Position numbers and translations under genes: made by a program. The notes under the pieces are model-generated. The model ran no database searches and was not told where the DNA came from. It saw nothing but the letters and a program-made list of their open reading frames with translations. Below are positions 9,272-17,416 of a DNA stretch of 64,000 nucleotides, piece by piece (the stretch's first letter is position 1; each line of letters starts with the position of its first letter). The stretch is from Pseudomonas sp. TTU2014-080ASC. Its GTDB lineage: Bacteria; Pseudomonadota; Gammaproteobacteria; Pseudomonadales; Pseudomonadaceae. The DNA lies in assembly GCF_001446935.1 (NCBI RefSeq), contig NZ_LKKK01000015.1:124001-188000 (forward strand), given 5' to 3'.

Positions 9272-10960
9272 ATGAGTGAATTGATTCGCGTCCCCGACAT
9301 CGGCAGCGGTGAGGGTGAAGTAATTGAACTGTTCGTTAAGGTCGGCGACCGCATCGAGGCTGATCAAAGCCTGCTGACGCTGGAGTCGGACAAAGCAAGC
9401 ATGGAAATCCCGGCCCCGAAAGCCGGTGTGATCACCGCACTGAAAGTCAAACTGGGCGACAAGCTCAAAGAAGGCGATGAGCTGCTTGAGCTGGAAGTCG
9501 AAGGCGACACCCCAGCCGCAGCGCCAGCCGCCGAAGCACCTGCAGCCGCTCCGGCAGCTGCAGAGCCCACGCCTGCGCCAGCTGCCGCCCCTGCTCCGGC
9601 CCCAGCGGCCGCTGCCAGCAGCGTGCAGGACATTCACGTCCCGGATATCGGCTCCGCTGGAACCGCCAAAGTCATCGAGATTTTGGTTAAGGAAGGCGAC
9701 ACCGTTGAGGTTGATCAATCCCTGATCACCCTTGAGTCCGACAAAGCCAGCATGGAGATTCCATCTCCGGCTGCGGGCGTGGTGGAAGAAGTGCTGGTTA
9801 AGCTGGATGCCGACGTCGGCACCGGCGACCTGATCCTCAAGCTCAAAGTCGCAGGCGCTGCACCGGCCGCCGCTGAGCAACCAGCACCTGCCGCCGCTCC
9901 GGCTCCAGCTGCTGAAGCGCCAGCCAAGCGCGAAGTGCATCGCGTGCCGGAAGGCGCAGCCCCGCACATCGCCGCAGAAGTGCGCGCCATTGCCGCCCTT
10001 TCCGCTGCAGCTGAAAACGCCGGCATCGCCAAGCGCGAAGGCGTCAAAGTGCACGCTGGCCCGGCTGTACGCCTGACCGCCCGCGAGTTTGGTGTCGACC
10101 TGGCAGACGTGACCGGCACCGGTCCGAAAGGCCGCATCCTCAAAGAGGACGTGCAAGCCTACGTCAAAGCCATGATGAGCAAGGCCAAGGCCGCGCCGGA
10201 AGCCGCTGCAGCCACTGGCGGCGCAGGCATTCCGCCGATCCCGACCGTGGACTTCAGCAAGTTCGGTGAAGTTGAAGAAGTACCGATGACCCGCCTGATG
10301 CAGGTCGGTGCTGCCAACCTGCACCGCAGCTGGCTCAACGTACCGCACGTGACTCAGTTCGACAGCGCCGACATCACCGAGCTGGAAGCCTTCCGCGTTG
10401 CGCAGAAAGCCGTTGCTGAAAAGGCTGGCGTTAAGCTCACCGTACTGCCACTGCTGCTTAAAGCCAGCGCCTTCCTGCTCAAGGAAATGCCGGACTTCAA
10501 CAGCTCACTGGCCCCAAGCGGCAAAGCGCTGATCCGCAAAAAATACGTCAACCTCGGCTTCGCCGTGGATACCCCTGACGGCCTGCTGGTTCCGGTGATC
10601 AAGAATGTGGATCAGAAGAGCCTGCTGCAACTGGCTGCCGAAGCCGCTGAGCTGGCCGACAAGGCCCGCAACAAAAAGCTCTCGGCGGACGACATGCAAG
10701 GCGCCTGCTTCACCATCTCCAGCCTCGGCCACATTGGCGGCACCGGCTTTACGCCGATCGTCAACGCGCCGGAAGTGGCGATCCTCGGTGTCAGCAAAGC
10801 CACCATGCAACCAGTGTGGGACGGCAAAGCCTTCCAACCACGCCTGATGCTGCCGCTGTCACTGTCCTACGATCACCGCGTGATCAACGGCGCCGCCGCC
10901 GCCCGCTTCACCAAGCGCCTGGGCGACGTCCTAGCCGACATCCGCACCCTGCTGCTGTAA
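9272..10960 (+). CDS. aceF: Dihydrolipoamide acetyltransferase AceF (pyruvate dehydrogenase E2)
   Basis: A 562-residue core subunit of the pyruvate dehydrogenase complex that moves the acetyl group to CoA. Two lipoyl domains are visible, each with an ESDKASME loop (lipoylated K41 and K158). They are joined by long Ala/Pro-rich linkers at about 80-116 and 195-218. A peripheral E1/E3-binding domain lies near 260-300, and the catalytic domain ends with SYDHRVINGAAAARF (active-site H535). E. coli AceF has three lipoyl domains; two is the usual Pseudomonas arrangement. AAGGAG precedes the start, and a strong terminator lies 30 bases after the stop. Confidence 0.97.
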   Translation: MSELIRVPDIGSGEGEVIELFVKVGDRIEADQSLLTLESDKASMEIPAPKAGVITALKVKLGDKLKEGDELLELEVEGDTPAAAPAAEAPAAAPAAAEPTPAPAAAPAPAPAAAASSVQDIHVPDIGSAGTAKVIEILVKEGDTVEVDQSLITLESDKASMEIPSPAAGVVEEVLVKLDADVGTGDLILKLKVAGAAPAAAEQPAPAAAPAPAAEAPAKREVHRVPEGAAPHIAAEVRAIAALSAAAENAGIAKREGVKVHAGPAVRLTAREFGVDLADVTGTGPKGRILKEDVQAYVKAMMSKAKAAPEAAAATGGAGIPPIPTVDFSKFGEVEEVPMTRLMQVGAANLHRSWLNVPHVTQFDSADITELEAFRVAQKAVAEKAGVKLTVLPLLLKASAFLLKEMPDFNSSLAPSGKALIRKKYVNLGFAVDTPDGLLVPVIKNVDQKSLLQLAAEAAELADKARNKKLSADDMQGACFTISSLGHIGGTGFTPIVNAPEVAILGVSKATMQPVWDGKAFQPRLMLPLSLSYDHRVINGAAAARFTKRLGDVLADIRTLLL

Positions 10961-10990
10961 CGATTTCGAGCTGCCACGCTCGTTAACCTC

Positions 10991-11017
10991 AACCCCGCCA
11001 ATTGGCGGGGTTTTTTT
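10991..11017 (+). terminator. Rho-independent terminator of aceEF
   Basis: AACCCCGCCAATTGGCGGGG forms a perfect GC-rich stem with no need for a separate loop beyond AATT. It is followed by seven T residues. Confidence 0.93.
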
Positions 11018-11366
11018 GTGTGCGCTTTAAGAAGGAAATGGCTAGTGATTGCATTGGTCTGCTATATGCAGTCGATGCAGGGTTAGCTCTGATACCAAGC
11101 AGAATTTGGCGTAAGACCGCTATCGGCCAGGAGCAGTCGCTTAAGGGAGCAGAGGCAGCTTTGGATTCCCCACGTCAGTATCAATATCGTGGTCTGTCCC
11201 CGGTTATGCAGCCTCTTAACAGCTTCCTCTGATGGGCCAGAATCGATAGCCAGATAAGCGCAGCGTAAGCTATGCATGACGCTCATTGGGCTGTCTTCGA
11301 GAATTGCTTGAACATGGCCGGCGGCGGTATCTGCGTCATGCAACTGCTGAGACCTAATTGGTCTTT
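11018..11366. other. Gene-poor stretch after aceF
   Basis: This stretch holds copy 1 of the 80-base direct repeat (11124-11203). A minus-strand open frame at 11083-11400 covers it, but it overlaps the downstream end of the next gene and reads through the repeat, so I do not treat it as a gene. Nothing else was recognised. Confidence 0.5.
11124..11203 (+). repeat. Direct repeat copy 1 (about 80 bases)
   Basis: This copy matches 12284-12364 in the same orientation. The shared blocks include CGGCCAGGAGCAG, CAGAGGCAGCTTTGGATTCC and GTATCAATATCGTGGTCTGT. The differences are a few substitutions and a one-base length change in the middle. The two copies flank the low-G+C gene at 11367-12236. Confidence 0.85.
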
Positions 11367-12236
11367 TCAAACGCCAATTCGAATCGACTCGGCAGGCCAT
11401 AGGCGAACAGTATCCATGATTTCGTGAATAGATTCAGTTTCTTGGCGAGATTGTTCAAATGGTCTAGTGAAGACGACAAGATCATTGGCTTCACCGATAT
11501 AGATAGATGCCTCTGTGCCCATGTGCTCAAGCCCTGGCTCGGTTCGGGGATAGAGATGAGCCACTAGGCCATTAAAGTAAATTCTATAGAATCGTATCTT
11601 TACCGAGGCTTCACCCTTTTCAATTTCCATCTCTTGAATAGTAGGCGAGTGGTTGTGAGTAAAGCCGCGGGTGACATGTTGATGGAGGCAGATCAAATAG
11701 AGGCCTTTTCCGGGGGCTGTTTGGGCTCTGATATGACCTGTCAACTCATTTAAATCAATGCCTATGTTCTCTAAATAGGAGAACTCTGGACGCTTGCTTG
11801 AAAGGAATCGCCACAAAATGCTCAGATAAAAGATCTTCAGTCGTGTAGCGTCTTTTTCCGCTAGCTGAAAGCGTCGGAAGTTCATGAGCGCCGGGTTTGG
11901 AGGGGCAACGTAGTCCTCAAAGGCGATAGAGCTCTTTTTTGGTGGCCAACTGTTCCAGATAAGTTTGTGTTTCCTGAGTATCGATATTCCATGATTGTCG
12001 ATATCTCTAAGGATTAACTCGCCAGCATGGGTGCATAACTCGGAATCGTACCAACTGGTAGGGCGGCGGATCGGTCGCATGCCTCGGCCTGCCTCGATGA
12101 ATTTTGATCCTTTTTGCTCTGGGGAGGTGAGTGCTAGAGGGATTAGATGCGATTTCGCATACGGCCCCTCTGTTGACAGAAGAGCACAAATACCGGTAGC
12201 TGGATGTTTAGTCTTTTTCTGTTTTTTCTTCGTCAT
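11367..12236 (-). CDS. Hypothetical protein, possibly a degenerate HNH-type fold
   Basis: A 289-residue protein that I cannot assign. The N-terminus is very basic (MTKKKQKKTKHP). It is followed by CALLSTEGPYAKSHLIPLAL and then WYDSELC and GELILRDID. The KSH-I/L-P pattern with cysteines around it recalls a family of HNH-like proteins in which two C-x-x-C pairs bind zinc; here most of those cysteines are missing, so activity is doubtful. No signal peptide or membrane segment is seen. Base composition is far below the neighbours (21 G/C of 60 at 11581-11640), which points to horizontal origin. It is flanked by direct repeats and has only a weak ribosome site (AAGAAG). Confidence 0.6.
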   Translation of the reverse strand: MTKKKQKKTKHPATGICALLSTEGPYAKSHLIPLALTSPEQKGSKFIEAGRGMRPIRRPTSWYDSELCTHAGELILRDIDNHGISILRKHKLIWNSWPPKKSSIAFEDYVAPPNPALMNFRRFQLAEKDATRLKIFYLSILWRFLSSKRPEFSYLENIGIDLNELTGHIRAQTAPGKGLYLICLHQHVTRGFTHNHSPTIQEMEIEKGEASVKIRFYRIYFNGLVAHLYPRTEPGLEHMGTEASIYIGEANDLVVFTRPFEQSRQETESIHEIMDTVRLWPAESIRIGV

Positions 12237-12283
12237 GCTTCTTGCCCCATATAACTGATCTCTCGGTTCGCTTCCGAAGGTTG

Positions 12284-12364
12284 CGGCCAGGAGCAGTTGC
12301 TTACTGCCGGCAGAGGCAGCTTTGGATTCCCCACGACAGTATCAATATCGTGGTCTGTCCCCGG
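12284..12364 (+). repeat. Direct repeat copy 2 (about 81 bases)
   Basis: This is the partner of 11124-11203, about 1.16 kb away in the same orientation and nearly identical over its right two thirds. It lies just upstream of the start of the low-G+C gene. No transposase or recombinase is adjacent. Confidence 0.85.
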
Positions 12365-12510
12365 CTACGCATTTCAGTTAGCGGCTGGATCGGTGAAATA
12401 GAGTTGGGCCGTCACGTTGGTTTGAATCGCCTCTGGTTTTGTAGACGTCCAATGAGCGCTACTGGCCGTATGCGGCCTGCCGAAATGCTGCAAACCAACC
12501 ACAAAGCCCC

Positions 12511-13044
12511 TCACCCCTTCTGCAAATTCCGAATCAAATAACTCAACGCCTTAGCCAACTCACTCGCGCCTTTATGGTCACGGACGATTGTGAGCAGTGT
12601 GCTGCTGCCATCGCCCGGTGTGCGGAGGGTGCAGGTGATGCCGGAGTTGGGGCATTCGTAGCGGACGAAGGGGTCTACGCCGAATAGCGGGACGACGCGG
12701 TTGCTGACGGACAGGGTGTGGTTTTGCGGGTCGCGTTTTTCTTCGCGCAGGAGCAGTTCGCCGCTGTCGCCTTCGCGCAGTTGGTAGGTGAGGTCTTCGC
12801 GTTTGGCCTGGCCGACTTGGTAGCCTGCGGTGAGTGCGTAGGTTTTCAGCAGTTGGTTGCAGTGGGCGAGCAAGGCCTGGCGTTCGTTTTGGGTTTGGTA
12901 GGTGCGCTTCAGCTCTTGCAGGTACTGGCCTTGTTCATTGCTGCTAAGGATGGGCGCGGGATCGGTGGCAAAGGCCAGTGGCGCGGCCAGCCAGCAACTC
13001 AGGATTAACGCCGATAGTCGCGATCTTGTCTGTCGTAGTTGCAT
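12511..13044 (-). CDS. Small exported protein of unknown function
   Basis: A 177-residue protein with a clear signal peptide. RQTRSR is followed by a hydrophobic core and a likely cleavage after AFA (about residue 26). The mature part is mostly polar, with two cysteines close together near the middle (YECPNSGITC) that could form a disulfide in the periplasm. I recognise no domain. The start has AAAGGTGG upstream. It is divergent from msrA across 188 bases. Base composition is like the core genome, unlike the gene to its left. Confidence 0.75.
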   Translation of the reverse strand: MQLRQTRSRLSALILSCWLAAPLAFATDPAPILSSNEQGQYLQELKRTYQTQNERQALLAHCNQLLKTYALTAGYQVGQAKREDLTYQLREGDSGELLLREEKRDPQNHTLSVSNRVVPLFGVDPFVRYECPNSGITCTLRTPGDGSSTLLTIVRDHKGASELAKALSYLIRNLQKG

Positions 13045-13232
13045 GATCCACCTTTCCCCTTAGGCTAGTGCTGTTATAAGACTTATCGGGTAGCCCGCTT
13101 ACTGTAAGCCGTACCCGCGTTGAAATGCGGCTCCCTGCCCTTATCATCTTCATATCGAAACATTGGTACCAACTTATCCGGCAAGCCTAGTTGGTGTTGA
13201 ACCCTTTTGAATAGCCAGACAAGGACACCTTT

Positions 13233-13880
13233 ATGGTTCTGCGTTCACAAATTCTCACCGAAAAAAGCCATCTGCCTAGCGCTGAGCAGGCGCTGCCAGG
13301 TCGTGCTGAAGCCATGTCTGTGCCTGCGCAGCACTATGTAAACGGTAATCCGCTGAAGGGGCCGTTCCCTGAGCATCTGCAACAAGCGGTATTTGGTCTG
13401 GGTTGTTTTTGGGGTGCTGAGCGCCGTTTCTGGCAGCAGGAAGGTGTGTGGAGTACGGCGGTGGGTTATGCCGGCGGCTTTACGCCTAACCCGACGTATG
13501 AGGAAACCTGCTCAGGCCTGACCGGCCACACTGAGGTGGTGCTGGTGGTGTTTGATCCGCAGGTGATCAGTTATGAGGATTTGCTCAAGCTGTTCTGGGA
13601 GGTGCACAACCCGACTCAGGGCATGCGTCAGGGCAACGACATCGGCACCCAGTACCGCTCGGCTATTTATTGCACAACGGATGAACAACTGGCTGCCGCG
13701 GAAGCCAGCCGCGAGCAGTTTCAGCAGGCGCTGGAGGCTCAGGGCTTTGGTGCGATCACTACGGAAATCAGCATGGCGCCGACCTTCTATTACGCCGAGG
13801 CTTATCACCAGCAGTATCTGGCGAAAAACCCCGGCGGCTATTGCGGCCTGCGTGGCACGGGCGTGTGTTTGCCGGTTTGA
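13233..13880 (+). CDS. msrA: Peptide methionine (S)-S-oxide reductase MsrA
   Basis: A 215-residue repair enzyme that reduces methionine-S-sulfoxide in proteins, using thioredoxin. The catalytic cysteine is C58 in GCFWG, with the usual TGHTEVV and GNDIGTQYRSAIY segments. The C-terminus GGYCGLRGTGVCLPV holds two resolving cysteines. The N-terminal extension of about 50 residues is the same as in the long gammaproteobacterial MsrA. AAGGA lies before the ATG. A bidirectional terminator separates it from the converging aldehyde dehydrogenase gene. Confidence 0.95.
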   Translation: MVLRSQILTEKSHLPSAEQALPGRAEAMSVPAQHYVNGNPLKGPFPEHLQQAVFGLGCFWGAERRFWQQEGVWSTAVGYAGGFTPNPTYEETCSGLTGHTEVVLVVFDPQVISYEDLLKLFWEVHNPTQGMRQGNDIGTQYRSAIYCTTDEQLAAAEASREQFQQALEAQGFGAITTEISMAPTFYYAEAYHQQYLAKNPGGYCGLRGTGVCLPV

Positions 13881-13914
13881 GTTATCCACAGCGGCAAGTA
13901 CGTGTCCCCATAAA

Positions 13915-13950
13915 CAAACATGGGCCTGAAATGTTTCAGGCCCATGTTTG
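13915..13950. terminator. Bidirectional terminator between msrA and the aldehyde dehydrogenase gene
   Basis: A perfect 17-base stem: left arm 13915-13931, right arm 13934-13950, separated by TG. T residues follow on the plus strand and A residues precede, so it can serve both converging genes. Confidence 0.85.
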
Positions 13951-13979
13951 CGTTTAACTGCTCTGTATCAGACAGGCAG

Positions 13980-15407
13980 TTAGTTACTCCAGCCCACTAC
14001 GCCTTTGATTTCGAGGAAATCGTGGATACCCCAACCGGCGTATTCACGGCCGTTACCGGACTGTTTATAGCCACCAAACGGCGCGAAGGTGTCCCAGTCC
14101 GGGTAGTTCAGGTACACGGAACCAGCGCGCATGCGGCCTGCGACTTTGCGGGCATGCTCGATATCGGTGGACTGCACGTAAGCGGCCAGGCCGTATACGG
14201 TGTCGTTGGCGATTTCGATGGCTTGCTCTTCGCTGTCGTACGGCAGGATGGACAGCACTGGGCCGAAGATCTCTTCGCGGGCGATGGTCATCTGCGGAGT
14301 GACGTCACCGAATACGGTGGGTTTCACGTAGTAACCAACTTCCAGACCTTCAGGGCGACCCAGGCCACCGGTAACCAGAGTGGCGCCTTCTTCGATGCCT
14401 TTGGCGATCAGGCCCTGAATCTTCTCGAACTGGGCTTCGCTGATAACCGGGCCGAGGTTGGTGGTGCTTTCCAGCGGGCTGCCGGTGACAATCTTTTCAG
14501 CGGTGGCTTTGGCGATTTCCAGCGCGCGGGCGTGTTGCGCACGCGGCACCAGCATGCGGGTCGGCGCGTCGCACGACTGGCCGGTGTTGGAGAAGCAGCC
14601 CTGCACACCTTTGGCCACTGCGACGTCAAAGTCTGCGTCTTCCAGCAGGATATTGGCCGACTTGCCGCCCAGTTCCTGCGCTACACGCTTAACAGTATCG
14701 GCAGCCGCTTTGGCGACGATAATGCCGGCGCGGGTAGAGCCGGTGAAGGAGACCATGTCCACTTTAGGGTGGCTGGCCATGTGTTGGCCAACATCCGGGC
14801 CGGTGCCGTTTACCAGGTTGAACACGCCAGCCGGGACGCCCGCTTCGTGCATGATTTCAGCGAAGATGATGCCGGTCAGCGGAGCGATTTCACTTGGCTT
14901 GAGCACCACGGTGCAGCCTGCAGCAATGGCCGGAGCGACTTTGCAGACGATCTGGTTCAGCGGCCAGTTCCACGGAGTAATCAGGGCGCAAACACCGATG
15001 GCCTCACGCACCACATGGGTGGTGCCGTGGTCTTCGCTGAACTGGAATTTTTCCAGCGCGGCAATGGTGGATTCCAAGTGAGCGCGGCCACTCCAGATTT
15101 GCGCGTCACGGGCGAAGTGCAGCGGTGCGCCCATTTCCTGGCTGACAGCCTGAACCAGGTCTTCATAGCGCAGGTTGTATACCCGCAGAATCTCTTTGAG
15201 CAGTGCCAGACGCGATTCAACGCTGGTCACGGAGAACGCCGGGAAGGCTTTGGCGGCCGCTTCAACTGCTGCGTCCACATCTGCCGAGTTACCCACAGCA
15301 ATGCTGATGAAGGCTTGCTCAGTGGCCGGGTTGATTACGTCCAGAGTGTTGCCCGAGCGGGAATCTACCCACTGGCCGTCGATATAGAATTTATGTGCAT
15401 TGTTCAT
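13980..15407 (-). CDS. NAD(P)-dependent aldehyde dehydrogenase
   Basis: A 475-residue aldehyde dehydrogenase of the hydrolytic type. The catalytic cysteine is C279 (NTGQSC), the general base E245 (ELGGKS), and PWNWP and FTGST form the NAD fold. The ATG at 15407 has GAGAA nearby; an upstream in-frame codon at 15467 would add 20 non-conserved residues. It is the last gene of a minus-strand run ADH-RidA-MmsA-ALDH, 63 bases after mmsA. Its neighbours suggest it oxidises an aldehyde made by the amine oxidoreductases or the alcohol dehydrogenase. The exact substrate cannot be read from sequence. Confidence 0.9.
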   Translation of the reverse strand: MNNAHKFYIDGQWVDSRSGNTLDVINPATEQAFISIAVGNSADVDAAVEAAAKAFPAFSVTSVESRLALLKEILRVYNLRYEDLVQAVSQEMGAPLHFARDAQIWSGRAHLESTIAALEKFQFSEDHGTTHVVREAIGVCALITPWNWPLNQIVCKVAPAIAAGCTVVLKPSEIAPLTGIIFAEIMHEAGVPAGVFNLVNGTGPDVGQHMASHPKVDMVSFTGSTRAGIIVAKAAADTVKRVAQELGGKSANILLEDADFDVAVAKGVQGCFSNTGQSCDAPTRMLVPRAQHARALEIAKATAEKIVTGSPLESTTNLGPVISEAQFEKIQGLIAKGIEEGATLVTGGLGRPEGLEVGYYVKPTVFGDVTPQMTIAREEIFGPVLSILPYDSEEQAIEIANDTVYGLAAYVQSTDIEHARKVAGRMRAGSVYLNYPDWDTFAPFGGYKQSGNGREYAGWGIHDFLEIKGVVGWSN

Positions 15408-15470
15408 GCTTATTCTCGCCTCTGATAAGGGACGCCGGACGGAACGCTCTGCCCCGCCCGGCTGCACGGG

Positions 15471-16967
15471 TTAACTGTTGCTTGGGAACGCGAACTGCGC
15501 AGCCTCGTGGCTGGCGCGCTGCGGCCAACGCTGAGTAACTGCTTTTTTCTTGGTGTAGAAGCGTACGCCGTCCGGGCCGTAAGCGTGCAGGTCGCCGAAC
15601 AGAGAGCGCTTCCAGCCGCCGAAGCTGTGGTAGCTGACCGGTACTGGCAGCGGTACGTTGACACCGACCATACCTACTTCGATCTCGTCGACAAACAGGC
15701 GCGCCGCTTCACCGTCGCGGGTGAAGATGCAGGTGCCGTTTCCGTACTCGTGATCGTTGATCAGCTTCATCGCCTCTTCCAGGCTACCGACGCGCACGAT
15801 GCACAGTACCGGGCCGAAGATTTCGTCGGTGTAGATGGTCATTTCCGGGGTTACTTTGTCGAACAACGTGCCGCCGACGAAGAAGCCATCTTCGTGACCG
15901 TCAACCACCAGGCTGCGACCGTCTACAACCAGCTCAGCGCCCTGCTCTACACCAGCGTCGATGTAGCCTTTAACTTTGTCACGGGCAGCGGCGGTCACCA
16001 GCGGGCCCATGTCCAGACCGCAGGAAGTGCCAGCACCGATTTTCAGCGCTTTGATCTGCGGAACCAGTTTTTCTACCAGCGCGTCAGCAATCTGATCGCC
16101 TACGCAAACGGCTACGGAGATGGCCATGCAGCGCTCGCCGCAGGAACCGTACGCTGCGCCCATCAGTGCGCTTACAGCGTTGTTCAGGTCGGCATCCGGC
16201 ATCAGTACGGCGTGGTTTTTCGCGCCGCCCAGAGCCTGTACGCGCTTACCGCGCTTGGTGCCTTCGCTGTAGATGTATTCGGCGATTGGAGTCGAACCAA
16301 CGAAGCTCAGGGCTTTAACTTCCGGGGCTTCGATCAGCGCGTCTACCGCTTCTTTGTCGCCGTTGATCACGGTCATTACGCCCTTCGGCAGACCGGCTTC
16401 CAGCAGCAGCTGAGCGATAAACAGCGTGGAGCTTGGGTCACGCTCGGACGGCTTGAGGATGAAGCAGTTACCGCAAACGATGGCCAGCGGGTACATCCAC
16501 AGCGGCACCATCGCCGGGAAGTTGAACGGGGTGATACCGGCAACAACGCCAACTGGCTGCAGGTCAGTCCAGGCGTCGATGTTCGGGCCGACGTTACGGC
16601 TGTAGTCGCCTTTGAGGATTTCCGGCGCGCCACAGGCGAACTCGACGTTCTCGATACCACGCTTAAGTTCACCAGCCGCATCTTCCAGAGTTTTACCGTG
16701 CTCTTCGCTGATTAGCTGGGAGATTTTGGCTTCGTTCTGCTCCAGCAGTTGCTTGAAGCGGTACATGATTTGCGCGCGCTTAGCAGGCGGCGTGTTACGC
16801 CAAGCCGGGAAGGCAGCTTTGGCCACGTCGATGGCCTGCTGGATGGTGGCGCGATCGGCCAGCGCGACTTTCTTGGTCACAGCGCCGGTGGATGGGTTGT
16901 ATACGTCAACGCTGCGGCCAGTACCCTGAACCACTTCGCCGTTAATCAAATGGCCAACAATGCTCAT
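15471..16967 (-). CDS. mmsA: CoA-acylating methylmalonate/malonate-semialdehyde dehydrogenase
   Basis: A 498-residue member of the MmsA group, which converts methylmalonate semialdehyde to propionyl-CoA or malonate semialdehyde to acetyl-CoA. The diagnostic catalytic loop CGERCMAIS places the cysteine at C280. The usual general-base glutamate is replaced (ALGGAKNH), as expected of the CoA-acylating branch. In valine catabolism mmsA normally sits with mmsB; here it sits with RidA, alcohol dehydrogenase and amine genes. That makes a beta-alanine/malonate-semialdehyde role (as for BauC) plausible. GGAG precedes the start. Confidence 0.9.
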   Translation of the reverse strand: MSIVGHLINGEVVQGTGRSVDVYNPSTGAVTKKVALADRATIQQAIDVAKAAFPAWRNTPPAKRAQIMYRFKQLLEQNEAKISQLISEEHGKTLEDAAGELKRGIENVEFACGAPEILKGDYSRNVGPNIDAWTDLQPVGVVAGITPFNFPAMVPLWMYPLAIVCGNCFILKPSERDPSSTLFIAQLLLEAGLPKGVMTVINGDKEAVDALIEAPEVKALSFVGSTPIAEYIYSEGTKRGKRVQALGGAKNHAVLMPDADLNNAVSALMGAAYGSCGERCMAISVAVCVGDQIADALVEKLVPQIKALKIGAGTSCGLDMGPLVTAAARDKVKGYIDAGVEQGAELVVDGRSLVVDGHEDGFFVGGTLFDKVTPEMTIYTDEIFGPVLCIVRVGSLEEAMKLINDHEYGNGTCIFTRDGEAARLFVDEIEVGMVGVNVPLPVPVSYHSFGGWKRSLFGDLHAYGPDGVRFYTKKKAVTQRWPQRASHEAAQFAFPSNS

Positions 16968-17028
16968 AAAACTCTCCAGTGCCGGGTGCAGCCACGCCGC
17001 CCCGGCCTTTTACTAATGGCGAAACGTC

Positions 17029-17388
17029 TTAGGCTTTTACGGCGGCCTGCAGGGCGATTTCCACCAGAATATTGTCAGCAGCCATGTTGGCTTCGACGGT
17101 AGCGCGGGCCGGTAGTGCGTCCTGCGGAATCCACTCACGCCATACGGCGTTCATGGCAGCGAAATCTTTCACCGCGTGTTTCAGCCAGATTTGCGCAAAC
17201 AGGATGTGGGATTTGTCGGAACCGGCTTCGGCCAGCAGCGCATCAATGCGCTCCAGCACCTGAGCAGTCTGCCCGGCGACATCCTGAGTGCGGTCAGCAG
17301 GAACCTGGCCGGTGATGTAAACGATACCGTTGTGTACCAGTGCGTGGCTGAGCAGACCCGGATTAGGTTGCAGGCGAGTGATGGTCAT
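17029..17388 (-). CDS. RidA/YjgF-family protein
   Basis: A 119-residue member of the RidA superfamily, trimeric enzymes that hydrolyse reactive enamines/imines left by PLP enzymes and amine oxidases. The fold is recognisable from VYITGQVPAD, the alternation over residues 30-90, and the final LPARATVEANMAADNILVEI; the R of PARA is the usual ligand-binding residue. I chose the ATG at 17388 (AGGAG seven bases upstream) over one twelve codons earlier. Its place beside amine oxidoreductases fits imine quenching. Confidence 0.9.
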   Translation of the reverse strand: MTITRLQPNPGLLSHALVHNGIVYITGQVPADRTQDVAGQTAQVLERIDALLAEAGSDKSHILFAQIWLKHAVKDFAAMNAVWREWIPQDALPARATVEANMAADNILVEIALQAAVKA

Positions 17389-17416
17389 AAAGTGACTCCT
17401 GTTAAGGCAAAAGTGA

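Noticed and set aside
11083..11400. Minus-strand frame of 105 codons after aceF
   Set aside because: It overlaps the 3' end of the orphan gene and reads through the direct repeat, with no ribosome site or similarity.
11124..12364. Direct repeats as integron attC sites
   Set aside because: I found no 7-base core with the GTTRRRY/RYYYAAC pairing at the right places and no integrase.
13920..15425. Long plus-strand open frame (501 codons) opposite the aldehyde dehydrogenase gene
   Set aside because: It starts inside the terminator hairpin and has no recognisable protein, while the minus strand encodes a complete aldehyde dehydrogenase.
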